From positions 2,497,107 through 2,533,708 of the forward strand of contig BFEA01000152.1 in assembly GCA_003427395.1 (NCBI GenBank): a DNA stretch of 36,602 nucleotides. Reading direction: 5' to 3'. The notes below the pieces were generated by a model. That model saw only the letters and a program-made list of their open reading frames with translations. It was not told where the DNA came from and did not search any database. The stretch is from Chara braunii (Eukaryota; Streptophyta; Charophyceae; Charales; Characeae). Positions 26,961 through 36,602 of the stretch are shown here, one piece after another (positions within the stretch are counted from its first letter, which is position 1; each line of letters opens with the position of its first letter). Both the position numbers and the translations under genes were made by a program.

Positions 26961-27718
26961 CACTGTTAAGTTGTGTTAACACATGCCTTCCCTCCTGCTA
27001 CCTTTGGCATCTGACGAACTCCCTTTTTTTTTTTTCACTTCTCTTCCACCCGTGGAATTCTCTTGTCCTAATGAATGACGGCATAACAAACTGCTTACCA
27101 CGACGTGGTTGACTTGCGTCGGCCAGTAGAACTTTGACGACAAGCAAAATTTTCAAAGCACCTAAAATGAATGATAGCATAACACACTGCTGACCACCAA
27201 GTAGGGCGTCCCCGCACTAGGCCTTGCACCCCGCAAGCCTCTGGAAAGTACCAGCCTGCAGGCCATCCGGGACTGTCCTCTCAGGACAACCCAGTTATTA
27301 GCAATCCCCCTCGGAGTCCCACCACCATGAGAAATCCCGCATTTGAAAGGGAAAAAAAAGAAGAAATCCTTCCTGCATCAAGATTCTAGCATTCCCCATC
27401 TTCCTTCGATTTGGATAATGCGTTGGTATCCCAACCACCGCCAATCAACTGCAAGCCTTGACGACAGCATCCCTCCTGGCGTCGGGAAGATTCAGAGCAT
27501 AATTCCCAGGGCTTCCCTGGATGATCGTCTGGCTAAAAGATAACAGCTTCTCACTGACGATCTGTTCGGGGAAAAAGGCGTTTCTCCAACCCACGACAGC
27601 CTCCCCTGCATTCCTAACTACTCGGCGTTTAGTACAGCCTACCCATATCGGCACCATGCTCCCGTCTGATCCCCTACCTCACTCCAACTCGAGAAAGCAA
27701 GTGCCGACACACACACAC
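26961..27718. other. Unassigned sequence with an approximately 96-bp diverged repeat
   Basis: AATGAATGACGGCATAACA near 27070 recurs as AATGAATGATAGCATAACA near 27166. No convincing gene is present. The open frames over 27340-27660 on both strands overlap and carry no known motif. Confidence 0.35.
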
Positions 27719-27727
27719 TCTCTCTCT

Positions 27728-27796
<69 letters not shown>

Positions 27797-27797
27797 N

Positions 27798-27868
<71 letters not shown>

Positions 27869-27941
27869 GAATCTCTCTCTCTCCTTTCGGTGCTCGTTAT
27901 TGCCTGACAACAGGTACCATGTTCTGATGGAAGACAAGTTT

Positions 27942-28011
<70 letters not shown>
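27719..28011. repeat. Opposed (TC)n and (GA)n microsatellites
   Basis: (TC)n at 27719-27866 (one N at 27797, short interruption near 27729) is followed after 78 bases by (AG)n at 27945-28011. The two tracts are complementary, so the pair is a large imperfect inverted repeat able to form a hairpin. The intervening piece contains ACCATGTTC, repeated again at 28037. Confidence 0.95.
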
Positions 28012-28015
<4 letters not shown>

Positions 28016-28039
28016 TGATGGGGCTGCAGAAAGGGCACC

Positions 28040-28290
28040 ATGTTCCAACCAGACTGCCGGGAGTTTTGAACAAACGTTGGATGGAGGCGCAGGATCTGGG
28101 TGAAGATATGTCAGTTATGAGAAACAACGAGATTTATTTACAAACAGCAATCATCTGCTCTGCTGCTAGGTCGCAAGGTGAAGGCGCAGGCTTCAGATCT
28201 GGGTAAGAATGTCAGTCACGAGAAACAATGTACCAATATGTACCAAGAACAGAAACGGGAATCATCTGCTCAGCCGGCACCGTCTAGTAG
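28040..28290. repeat. Diverged tandem duplication of about 110 bp
   Basis: GGCGCAGG..ATCTGGGT, then GTCAGT.A(T/C)GAGAAACAA, then GAATCATCTGCTC (or CAATCATCTGCTC) occur in the same order in 28086-28162 and 28183-28273. No gene is seen. Confidence 0.6.
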
Positions 28291-28466
28291 CGTCTAGCGT
28301 TACCTTTCAGTTCAGATAGAGCAAGATTGACCATGCTTTCTATTTCGGGGGAAGACGGCAGACCGGCAGGTCGCTGCGCTCCTCTAGTGAGCTGTCTTTG
28401 ATGCTCCTCCCCTCTATCTTGACCCATATCCTTTTCTTGAACGAGTGGCCGCCGTTCCACCTCCTT

Positions 28467-28491
28467 CAGTACCAGTACCAGTACCAGTACC
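28467..28491. repeat. (CAGTAC)n hexanucleotide repeat
   Basis: Four units of CAGTAC, some 40 bp downstream of the TANGO2-like stop codon, so probably in its 3' UTR. Confidence 0.85.
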
Positions 28492-28530
28492 TCTTCATGG
28501 GAATCGTCCTGGGCCATTCGTCCGTGACCA

Positions 28531-29898
28531 TCATAAGCCAGTCATGGGGTCACAGATCACTTGTGATTTCACTTCAAAACTGAATCGGTTATGTTTCCAC
28601 TCCCCCAAGTCATCTCTATACTTCTCGTAAACCTGTACGACTCCATCCTTAGTCGCCGTTAGAACGATACAACTCCGCGTTCCGAACAACTTGCCTCGAG
28701 GATCGGCTGTCGGAGGACGGAAAATGAAACTCCCTTCTTCTGATTCTCTCTTCAAAGGGCTGCGTGCTTGTGAACTTTGAACACCACCCTCTCTCATCAC
28801 CTCCCCCTCTCCACCTTCTCCCAAATCTGCAACCGGCAGTTCTTCTTCTTGGTCCATCACAGGAGATTGAGCTCTCTCCTTCTGTCCAACCCAGTCGAAC
28901 CCATAAGTGCTTGCCTTCTCCCCTCCATCCCCCCCTTGCTCCCCTTCTCCTTCCTTTGCGATGCCCTCTCTGCTTTCCTCCTCCTCCTCCTCCTCCTCCT
29001 CCTCCTCCTCCTCCTCCCCCTCCTCCACCATCTTGGCCTTCAAGTTGCTTCCTGACACTACATTTCCAGCAGTCTCAGACCACCTCCCGTCTTCCTCCCT
29101 CTCCTCCTTCTCTCTCTGTTCGCATCTTTGCAACCTATATGCCACATGTTGTACTGAGAAGCTGTCTTCCATCATCTCCTCCTGAACTATCTCCCGAACT
29201 AACCCCCGAACTATCCCCCGAGCTATCTCCTTGTCTCCTAGCAATTCATCAGCCACCTTCTCCAGGCAAACCTCCTCCTCCTCCTCCCCTCCCTCTCCCA
29301 TCATCAGTTCCCGCAGGACGCCTTTGCCTCTATCTATCCTCATAGACATCGTGCCCATGACTTCGTTCCCCATGCCGTGTATTCCCGGCCCAAGTTGCGT
29401 TGGTCCCTGCAGTTCCACGATGTGTGGTCCCGCCACTGGCCCCATCTGTGGGCCCATCCTGTGCTTGGGTACTTGGCTCGCCAAGTACCCGAATTCTCCC
29501 TTGCACAGATCACCAACGACAAGGTTGAAATCACCATAAGAGGCGTCGCCTCCGGAGATGAGCGAGGAGAGCCTACGCAAGTAATTCATAGGAGATTCAT
29601 TACCTGCAAGGAACTCTCGAATCAACGCCCCACGGGAGAGAAGAGGAGGAGGACCAACAGGACTCGTCGGGACCATTGGGGTTGGCGTACCCAAGTTAGT
29701 TAGCCAAGCAATCCGTCCGGATCGCGACACCCCGAGCCAGGTCCCTCCCTTTTCCAAGTCCCGACCGGCCAAGATCGATGGCATATCCTCCCAGAAATGC
29801 ATGCAACGCGTCGGTCTGTCATAATATTCATCGCGATTGAATGCCAGAACAAGCCTGTAGATCGGGTGCCGCTCAATGACCCAAAAGGCGACGCACAT
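28531..29898 (-). CDS. TANGO2 / NRDE-family protein, 455 aa, with acidic insertion
   Basis: The N-terminus MCVAFWVIERHPIYRLVLAF followed at once by NRDEYYDRPT is the diagnostic start of the TANGO2 (NRDE, transport and Golgi organisation 2) family. The second-position Cys is the residue the family conserves. Further family landmarks are GGTWLGVSRSGRIAWLTNL, ALIREFL, YGDFNLVVGD and GIHGMGNEV, and at the C-terminus FGTRSCIVLTATKDG then WKHNRFSF. Known members are about 260-280 residues and have been linked to Golgi organisation and lipid or haem handling, so this one is longer. The extra length is a Glu-rich, low-complexity block around residues 200-400, including a Glu run encoded by (CTC)n at about 28977-29022. 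The ORF is intronless. It is the only likely host gene in the window, and LINE C starts upstream in the opposite direction. Confidence 0.9.
   Translation of the reverse strand: MCVAFWVIERHPIYRLVLAFNRDEYYDRPTRCMHFWEDMPSILAGRDLEKGGTWLGVSRSGRIAWLTNLGTPTPMVPTSPVGPPPLLSRGALIREFLAGNESPMNYLRRLSSLISGGDASYGDFNLVVGDLCKGEFGYLASQVPKHRMGPQMGPVAGPHIVELQGPTQLGPGIHGMGNEVMGTMSMRIDRGKGVLRELMMGEGGEEEEEVCLEKVADELLGDKEIARGIVRGLVREIVQEEMMEDSFSVQHVAYRLQRCEQREKEEREEDGRWSETAGNVVSGSNLKAKMVEEGEEEEEEEEEEEEEESREGIAKEGEGEQGGDGGEKASTYGFDWVGQKERAQSPVMDQEEELPVADLGEGGEGEVMREGGVQSSQARSPLKRESEEGSFIFRPPTADPRGKLFGTRSCIVLTATKDGVVQVYEKYRDDLGEWKHNRFSFEVKSQVICDPMTGL
28977..29022. repeat. (CTC)n trinucleotide repeat encoding a Glu run
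   Basis: About fourteen CTC units on the plus strand, read as GAG (Glu) on the minus strand inside the TANGO2-like gene. The frame is unaffected by length change in whole units, so it is a likely site of length polymorphism. Confidence 0.95.
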
Positions 29899-30190
29899 GT
29901 CGTCTCCTTCCGTCTCCTTCTGCCTCCTCTTCCTGCTCGTTCCACCAAAGCAGCACTTCCTTACAGCTACTTTCTGGCTATGACCCCCTTATTCTGTAGT
30001 ACAGGACATGTCGGCGCGTGGAGCTGCTGTCTGCTTCGTGCTTCCAAGTATAGAACACGTTGACACGCGGTACATGACATGTTGATATGCGTCTAAGTCC
30101 CACTGGAGGGCATTCGGGCTTGGTTTCGAGAACGCACCGGTTCCTGCCATCCCATCTGAACATCTCGCGACTGCCCTGCGATCCTGGTCA
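29899..30190 (-). promoter_or_regulatory. Upstream region of the TANGO2-like gene
   Basis: This is the interval between the gene's ATG (29898) and the approximate start of LINE C. It should contain the gene's 5' UTR and promoter. I see no clear TATA box. Assignment is by position only. Confidence 0.35.
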
Positions 30191-30443
30191 TAGTAGTAGT
30201 TAAATACGCTTAGATGGGAAGATCAAACCCCCGCTCGTGGGACTTAGCCACCGGCGGACCACAGGAGAAGAGTTGTCATACTCTTCCCGGCCAGGGTCTG
30301 ACTACCGCAGTCCAGCACATGGCTACCCGTAGACTGTCGGTGGCACTGTGGCACAGGTACAGTGTTATGTGGTGGAGCACAATAGGAGCAGGCCCAGCAG
30401 AAAATGTGAGGTAAAGGACGGTCAATCCCCTCTGGGACCTGCA

Positions 30444-30721
30444 GGGGACAACCAAATGGCTGCACATGTTGTGGTCACAGACGGGGGAGGCCAAATAACA
30501 ACACTCACAGATAAGACGACAGCGGAAGGGGCTCCCGGAGGACTGCTGTCGTCGGACATGGCAGGAGGGGGGGCACGAGGAGGGACAGAAGGAAAAGGTG
30601 CAGGGGACAATCAAATGGCAGCACATGCATTGGTCACAGAGGGGGGTGGCCAAACAACAACACAGACAGGCCAGACAGCAGCGGAAGGGGGTCCCAGAGG
30701 ACTGCTGCCTTCGGACAACAG
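30444..30721. repeat. 159-bp in-frame tandem repeat in LINE C ORF1b
   Basis: Units begin at 30444 and 30603. The first is 159 bp and the second is partial, to about 30720. They encode GDNQMAAH.(V/L)VT(D/E)GGGQ repeats that differ at several residues, so the duplication is not very recent. It lies in the variable N-terminal half of the protein. Confidence 0.85.
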
Positions 30722-31187
30722 CAAAACCACTCCGAAGGAAAAGAAGGAACCACAAGAAGTTCAAACAGAAAAGCCCCCCTCACAGTCCTGGCCGCCCCTG
30801 CCAAGCGACCAGAATACAGATCCGCTCGGCCCGGCTTTTGGATCTCAGCCAATGGACGTGGACAAACCCCCACACATCCCAGACATCGAAATGACCGACG
30901 CGGGAGCAGAACCGCAAGATTTCCCCCTGGTACAGGGAGATCTTGAGACAAAACTGAAAGGCCTAACGGAATGGCTACTGGAACAACTCAGAAGACTATA
31001 CCCGCATCAATCGACAGCCTTTTGGGATGACTCGTATGTGCATCTCTTTGGCCTGCTGGACAGCAGCGATACCCTGAAGCAGATCCTGGAAAACGGACTC
31101 CCACCAGGCACGAGCCGGCAGATAACGCTGCACAGAATATGGCACGTCATCAGGGGGCTCTTTAACCCCCCCCCCCAGCAGGAAGAC

Positions 31188-31349
31188 AAGGAGGGAGACG
31201 GGGGGACCACAATAGGCAGACCACCGGACATACCGAACACACAAAACACTGCACGGAGTCCAGAAGGTAAGGAGGGAGAAGGGGGGACCAAAACAGGCAG
31301 ACCACCGGACACACGGAATGTACAAAACACCGCACAAAGTCCAGAACCG
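31188..31349. repeat. 81-bp in-frame tandem repeat in LINE C ORF1b
   Basis: AAGGAGGGAGA(C/A)GGGGGGACC begins at 31188 and 31269. Each unit encodes 27 residues with GRPPD and QNTA. It separates the two conserved blocks of ORF1b. Confidence 0.85.
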
Positions 31350-31963
31350 AAAACAGCAGAATTAGGGGAACAGGCAGCTGAGGAACTAGAACCCGGACAG
31401 AGATCTAAAATACGCCACCTGGTTGTTTAAGGAAGACAGGAGACCCCGCTAACATCCCGGGGAAATGTGTTGGTAATCCCGGTCCGCAACAAGGGGGAAC
31501 GATGGGAGGTTGGTTTATCGCCAGCTGATCATAATGATTATACCCCCAACTTTGGGGGCATAACACTCCACTGGTGGAGACAGGAAGACCCGGGAGGATT
31601 CAACCTCACCAAAGTCCGGGACTTTATTACAGCCCATTATGAATCTGGGGCCACAGCCTCCTTGGTAGCGTCAGGGGGTCCTAACAAGGTGGCGGATTGG
31701 GATGTATACGTCCGCTTTGAAGAACACAAAGACTCAGGACTTACCTGGCTCAATCATAACACGTTGCTGGAGCTGCAGAGCCTTAAAGTAAAGCCCAGTC
31801 ACACCTGGTCAGGGGACGACCTGCTCACCTGCCTGTGTAAAATATCACGCAAAAATATTTTCAACGGCGCAGTGATCTGGGACAAACAGCCGTGGCAGAG
31901 GCTCTAAAAAAGGAGGGGAAGGAAACATCAGAATGGGGGTAGCGAAAAACAGCCCACACTCAG

Positions 31964-34900
31964 ATGAATTGGGTTGACGCCGTATACAGTAAAAACAAAG
32001 TCTGGAAACAGATTCTACAAACAGTGGATTTGGACCTAAGATCAATCAACGTAAATGGACTCGCAACCCTCAACCAAGACAAGACCTAGGCTCTGTGGGA
32101 CATGCTGAGGGGGGTAGGAGGAAGAAAATGGCCCGACGTGGTCTGTGTCCAAGAGACACACCTCATGGACACACCAAACCATCATAGGACCCTTAGGATG
32201 GCCTGGCCCTTTCAATCTTACCAGTCTTATGCCCCTGGCCCAGGCCAGGCCGGAGTGGCAATCTGGATCCCGCCAAAATCAAGGCTCGAAGTAGTGTACT
32301 GCGAAAAGGACGAGGAGGAATGAAGGTGGATATCCATACTTGGAATGCTGGAGTTAGAAATAATCAACATCATCTGCATCTACGCCCCCAACGCAGTACA
32401 CGAGCGACGAGCCTTCCTGGAAAGGATGGAAACCAAAGTACAGCCAGGCATCCCGGTAATTCTCGCAGGTGACTTCAACGCAGCACCAGACCGGTGGCAG
32501 GATCGGTGGAGAGTCCCCCCCTCAACAATGAGAAATGCTGAAGAGGACGAGCAAATGCTCCAAAATTTGTGCAGCACTCTCTCTCTCTTCGACTCCTTCA
32601 GGCGCCTCTACCCCACAGACTGGGTTTTCTCTTGCATATGGAACAACGATCACACCCGCCTCTCCAAGTCCCGGATCGACCTGATACTTCTATCGGAATC
32701 GTTGGAAGGGAGCCTGACACAGACAGCGATTCTTCCTCCTAGCCCCTTCCCGGGCCTAGATCACAGAATGTGCATGTCGGCTTTGACTTTCCGTAAGAAA
32801 CCGGACCGTGGGCCCGGGTTCTACAAACTCAACACATCCTTACTGCACCTTGACTCCTTTCAACAATATCTGCACCAAGTGTGGTCCTATTGGCAAGAGC
32901 GTCGTCCGGAACTCGACTCACATATCACATGGTTTAATAATGGTCTCCTTTTCCTAGCAAAAAAAAGTAATGAATTCTCCAAACAAATGGCAGCACAGAG
33001 ACACCGACAGGAGATTGAAACAATGCATCCACTGGTAGAACTCGAACAAGAACTCGAACAAGAACTTGAGCAGGAAGAAGATTCGCATGAACAGGACCCC
33101 CCAGAGACACGACAGGGGCAACATCGTATGCAGATATTAAAAGAACAACTTTTCCAACAAGCCCGTTACCGCTGGCAAGGCGCAAGGATTCGGGCAAAAT
33201 TATCAAAATTCACAACAGAAGGGGAAATGAATGCTCATTTTTTTGGCGTTACGCAATTTAGAGCAAAACGTTCTACCATAGAAGCCCTGTATGATCCGGG
33301 AGCAAGCGGAGAAGGCATTGCCCTTTCCACGACCAGATGCATCAAGATCGCAAGAGACTTCTATAAAGACCTATTTTCCTCACACATTCCACCACACACA
33401 GAGGGGAAGCGCCGAGAAATGATCGAAGAATATCTAGCCCCCCTAAACAAATCCCTAACAGACATACAAAGGGAAAGCCTTGAAGGCCCCCTGACCAGAC
33501 AGAAAATCTGGACAGCCCTGATGCAAATGGAGGAAGAAAAGACCCCGGACATTGACGGGCTTCCCAAGGAATTCTGGGAAGTGATGTGGGATATTGCTGG
33601 TCCACGAAGTCCTCCAACTGGCCAGACATTCACGCAACAACGTGGCCATGGTTTTCATAGATTTTGAAAAGGCCTACGATCACGTAGATTGGGAATTCTT
33701 GGATAGCTGTCTGCAGAAAATGAACTTCGGGCCGGTTTTCCGGCGATGGATTCATATCCTCCATCACAACGCCACCACCTGTATACAGTTAAACGGCTGC
33801 TTGGCCCCCCCAATACAGTTGGAAAGGTCGGTTCGACAAGGAGACCCTATAGCGCCTTTCCTGTTTCTGATCATTATGGAAGCACTATCGGCAAATCTCC
33901 GTGCAAACAAGGACATCACTAGGATCAAAATAACCAACATCCTAGAGGAAGCAATCCCAGTGTGTTCCTTGTTTGCAGACGACCTTACGGTCATGATGGA
34001 AGTCACCACAAATAATCTAGAAGAAATCAAAAATATGATGGACAAGTTCTCCCTAGTCTCATATATGACAATTAACTGGGGAAATAAAACACAAGGATGG
34101 TGGATCCATTACCAAGGGGGACGCCCCCCCGAGACCCCCCCTGTCTCCTGGCTGCCCCTTGAAGCGCCGCTGAGAGTCCTGGGGGTGTCAATAACAGCGA
34201 TCGGCCGCCCTCAAATAAATGATGAATGGATCAGTTCCCCCGCCCTAACCAAACTATCCAACTGGCGAAACAAGACCACATCCCTTTTTGGACGAGCACT
34301 GGTAATAAATAACGTGGTTTTTGCCTCGCTTTGGTATAAGTCACTGGTGTGGCCACTGAGCAAGGAGGCATTGCGCACACTAAAAGCCAAAGTAGCGGCC
34401 TTCTTATGGCGTGGGGATGGAGAACTAACAAATGTAATAAGTAGGGTGGCGTAGGACTCGATCATACAACCCAAAGTTGCAGGGGGCTTAAGGATAATTG
34501 ATCCTACAGCTCAAACCACAACACTCCGGCTCCAGTGGATCAAGAAGCTGATTTTTGAAAACGACAGCCCTTGGAAACCTTTGGCTCTAGAACACCTGAC
34601 TCGCATAGCCCCTCAGGCCCCCACGGGGGTGCACCCCCTAACTTGGTTAGAGGACCACTATTGGACGATCCCGCGAAAGTGGCCACGGAGACGGGGGGAG
34701 CCCAGAGAACGAATGGACGGCTTTTGGCCATCACTCCTGCGAAGTTGGCGGAAACTCCCCCTCCCAAACAAGGAAGACCCGGACCGATGGGAGGAGGTAC
34801 TCCGTCAACCCCTCTTCGGAAACCGCTGGCTCACTGACAGAAACAGCCAGGTCATGTGCAGTTCAGTAACCCCATGGAAAAGCTGGGTAAAAAACGGGGT

Positions 34901-35965
34901 CACCCGTATAACGGACATCTGGGACTGTAAACGGCGTTGCTGGAAAACGGCAGATGAACTACACAAAGCTTTGAGGTATTGCCACCACATTGATCAAAAT
35001 TTGGAGAGGATCATTGAAGCAATACCGCTAGCCTGGTACACAATATTGAGGAGAGGCCCAACACTACAAAAAGGGGACTGGGTGGCGATAAGAGGACTCA
35101 CGGATCAGGTGGGAAGCGTTCATATAACCCGGATGGGAGACGCTCTCGTAGAAAGATACGTGGTTGGCAGATCGGGGGTGATGCAAGGGATTCGGGCCCC
35201 TTTCACCTGGCAGGAGAAGGAAGATATCTTTCAAATTCGAGTCCTTGGGGATGGGGAGAAAGCTTGCGCATTCCACCCGAGCATTGAGATTCAAGACCTT
35301 CCCTTCGACCCCGTGGAATGGCAATGGAAACCGGTAGGGCGTAGAGCCAACCACACTGCGATGATAAGCCTCTAGAAGCTAACGGTGAAGTCAACATACA
35401 AAATGCTCGGACCCAAACGCCACTTAAAAGATAAAATAATTGACAGGTGGAAAAAACATCTAAATGTAGACCGCTCATTTTTGACGCCGATACCGTGGTT
35501 CCAAGGGCGAAAGAAAAACCGGCAAAGATAACCTCGCTGCAATGGCAGATTGCACATCGATGTCTGCCAACAATAGAGTGGTTGATCGATCATACAAACC
35601 TGGAACAAAAAAAACAGGCTCTCCCTTGGTGTACACGGTGTCTGAGTACCTTCCCCTCACAAAAAAGCGCAGAAACGATTGAACATATCTTCATGCAATG
35701 CCGAACTGCACAACTCACATGGCGCTGGTGGGACAAAATTTGGAGAAAGATGGTCCCCGACACCCCATGGCCTTAGACTTGGAGGGCAATCCTGTTAGGA
35801 TATTGGCCCCAGGCCCAAGAAGCACCCACGTACACAGAAAACATGTTCAATCTAGGTCGTCGAGCGGTGCTGTGGGGGTTCTGGTGGCAACGTTGTCGGC
35901 GCGAATACCCTTACAAGGGTATCCGCCCTGGTTTTTGCAAGCGACAGAAAATAATGTTGGTCTAA
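31964..35965 (+). pseudogene. LINE C ORF2: endonuclease-RT with deletion, stops and a frameshift
   Basis: The start is the ATG at 31964 (MNWVDAVYSK), aligning with the LINE B start. Endonuclease motifs are well kept: NVNGLAT, CVQETHLMDT, CIYAPNA, LAGDFNAAPDRW, SRIDLIL, GLDHRM. A Glu/Gln-rich linker follows. The frame runs to FWEVMW near 33587, then jumps to DILLVHEV. Compared with LINE B, about 86 residues (roughly 258 bp), including the LLYKKGD...NYRP finger region, are missing and the frame changes. The palm motifs survive: FIDFEKAYDHVDWEF, SVRQGDPIAPF, CSLFADDLT. Stops lie at 32087, 32321, 34452, 35373 and 35774, and a one-base shift lies near 35505. The zinc finger CTRC...EHIFMQC is present around 35630-35700. 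Not functional. Confidence 0.88.
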
Positions 35966-35977
35966 AGCTTAAGTATA

Positions 35978-35992
35978 CCGCGCCAGGCGCGG
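35978..35992. repeat. Perfect 7-bp palindrome CCGCGCC-A-GGCGCGG
   Basis: It lies 13 bases after the last ORF2 stop of LINE C. GGCGCGC words recur at about 36047 and 36063, and a second hairpin (GTCGGCG, 4-base loop, CGCCGAC) lies at 36100-36117. These could be structures in the LINE 3' UTR. Confidence 0.7.
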
Positions 35993-36030
35993 CTGCGTCT
36001 GTGATCTACGTTGACTGGATGTTTGACTAG

Positions 36031-36602
36031 AATAAAGTGTATGTGGGCGCGCAAATTTTTGAGGCGCGCGTGATCTTTTTATTTAGTGATGATTGAAGAG
36101 TCGGCGTGACCGCCGACCAGATTTTCTTCTGATTAGGCAGGGATTAAAAAGAGTAAGTCTCGCTGACTAACGGGTTTGCCTGTGACTTGTGCGTGAGAGT
36201 GGAGGGCGGCATCGACGACAGCGGGAATTTGAACACGAGGATCGGCTGGCTCTCAGTGAGATTGACTAAGGGAAGGCGCGGTGTGGAGGTTTTCGGTCGA
36301 TGCAACTTTAGATTCGTGGTTAGTTTTAGTGGTAGGACAGTAGGATTAGAGGTGACGAGAAAAGAGGGTGCGTGAAAGTAATGAGGAGGGAAGTAATTAC
36401 CTGAGGGTGAAGTGTGGGGGCGGGGGGCTCCAAAAAGCAAATGTATGCTTCCGCGTTTCAGCGGAAGATCCACTCGATTTCCTTTATATATATATATTTA
36501 TATATATATCGTCACAAACAGAACTGCCCGGTAAACCGTAGGCAGAGAGAGAGGAGAGGACAACAAACGAGGGGCTGTGACAAACTGTTTCGTCGGAGTT
36601 TC
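36031..36602. other. Unassigned sequence to the window end; doubtful minus-strand ORF
   Basis: A minus-strand frame of 109 codons spans 36473-36144 with an ATG start. It has a Pro/Ser/Leu/His-rich composition and no family resemblance, so I do not call it a gene. Upstream of it (36483-36510) is an AT-rich (TA)n tract. Nothing else is recognised. Confidence 0.3.
36483..36510. repeat. (TA)n tract
   Basis: TATATATATATATTTATATATATAT, a short imperfect TA repeat. Confidence 0.9.

Larger units (their letters stand above)
30348..31907 (+). pseudogene. LINE C ORF1b, one in-frame stop
   Basis: Homologous to the 696-aa ORF1b of LINE B. The N-terminal part has a 53-residue tandem repeat (GDNQMAAH at residues 33 and 86). 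It is followed by SQPMDVD and EMTDAG acidic motifs, the conserved block with FWDDSYVHLFGLL (residues about 200-275), and a second 27-residue repeat (GRPPD twice). A TAA at 31428-31430 interrupts it. The same frame reopens and gives the second conserved block, beginning VLVIPVRNKGERWEVGL and ending at the stop at 31905-31907. The start codon at 30348 is uncertain because the extreme N-terminus is not conserved with LINE B. Function is unknown. Confidence 0.7.
30190..36030 (+). mobile_element. LINE C: non-LTR retrotransposon with RT deletion
   Basis: The plus strand carries ORF1b (30348-31907) and ORF2 (31964-35965), both clearly homologous to those of LINE B, in the same order and with a 56-bp gap between them. 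No ORF1a is found upstream, so the copy is 5'-truncated or lost it. ORF2 has lost about 86 residues of RT finger sequence near 33590. It ends close to 35965, with an AATAAA at about 36031, a possible polyadenylation signal. No A-tail or flanking duplication is visible. It is diverged from LINE B at many residues, so it belongs to a different subfamily. Confidence 0.8.

Noticed and set aside
28764-29345. 193-codon Pro/Ser-rich plus-strand frame
   Set aside because: It is the antisense shadow of the TANGO2-like gene.
36144-36473. 109-codon minus-strand gene near the window end
   Set aside because: Composition is biased, no motif is present and there is no supporting context.

Overview
This window looks like nuclear DNA of a eukaryote, and it is repeat-rich and gene-poor. 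It holds long (TC)n/(GA)n microsatellites, an assembly gap inside one of them, several tRNA-derived SINEs, a U2 snRNA-like fragment and three different non-LTR retrotransposons (LINEs). I see no bacterial-type operons. The LINE domain order, the FADD form of the reverse-transcriptase catalytic motif and the general repeat style suggest the green lineage, perhaps a charophyte alga such as Chara. That placement is an inference, not something the sequence proves.

Layout. 1-2300: low-complexity minisatellite and SINE debris. 2300-8390: LINE A, minus strand, badly decayed, carrying a nested SINE with a target-site duplication and three local duplications that break it. 8390-14600: no recognisable gene, but (TC)n and (GA)n tracts, a 151-base gap, two GGCAAGCA-type minisatellites, an 82-bp tandem repeat, a short A-tailed retroposon and a strong hairpin. 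14600-23100: LINE B, minus strand and nearly full length, with three consecutive ORF regions: ORF1a (gag-like, zinc knuckle), ORF1b (696 aa, open) and ORF2 (endonuclease, reverse transcriptase, zinc finger). 23280-28300: hairpin repeats, SINEs, the split U2 fragment and many short tandem duplications. 28531-29898: the only convincing host gene, a TANGO2/NRDE-family protein on the minus strand. 30190-36030: LINE C, plus strand, related to LINE B, with a deletion in its reverse transcriptase. 36030-36602: no confident gene.

How the parts work together. In an active LINE of this kind the ORF1 proteins would bind the element RNA, and ORF2 would nick the target and reverse-transcribe. The SINEs have no proteins and would borrow LINE machinery. 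All three LINEs here are inactivated copies. The most unusual point is the extra ORF1b, placed just before ORF2. It is recognisable in all three elements and I cannot assign it to a known family. LINE C begins within about 300-450 bp of the TANGO2-like start codon, in divergent orientation, so it may have reshaped that gene's upstream region.
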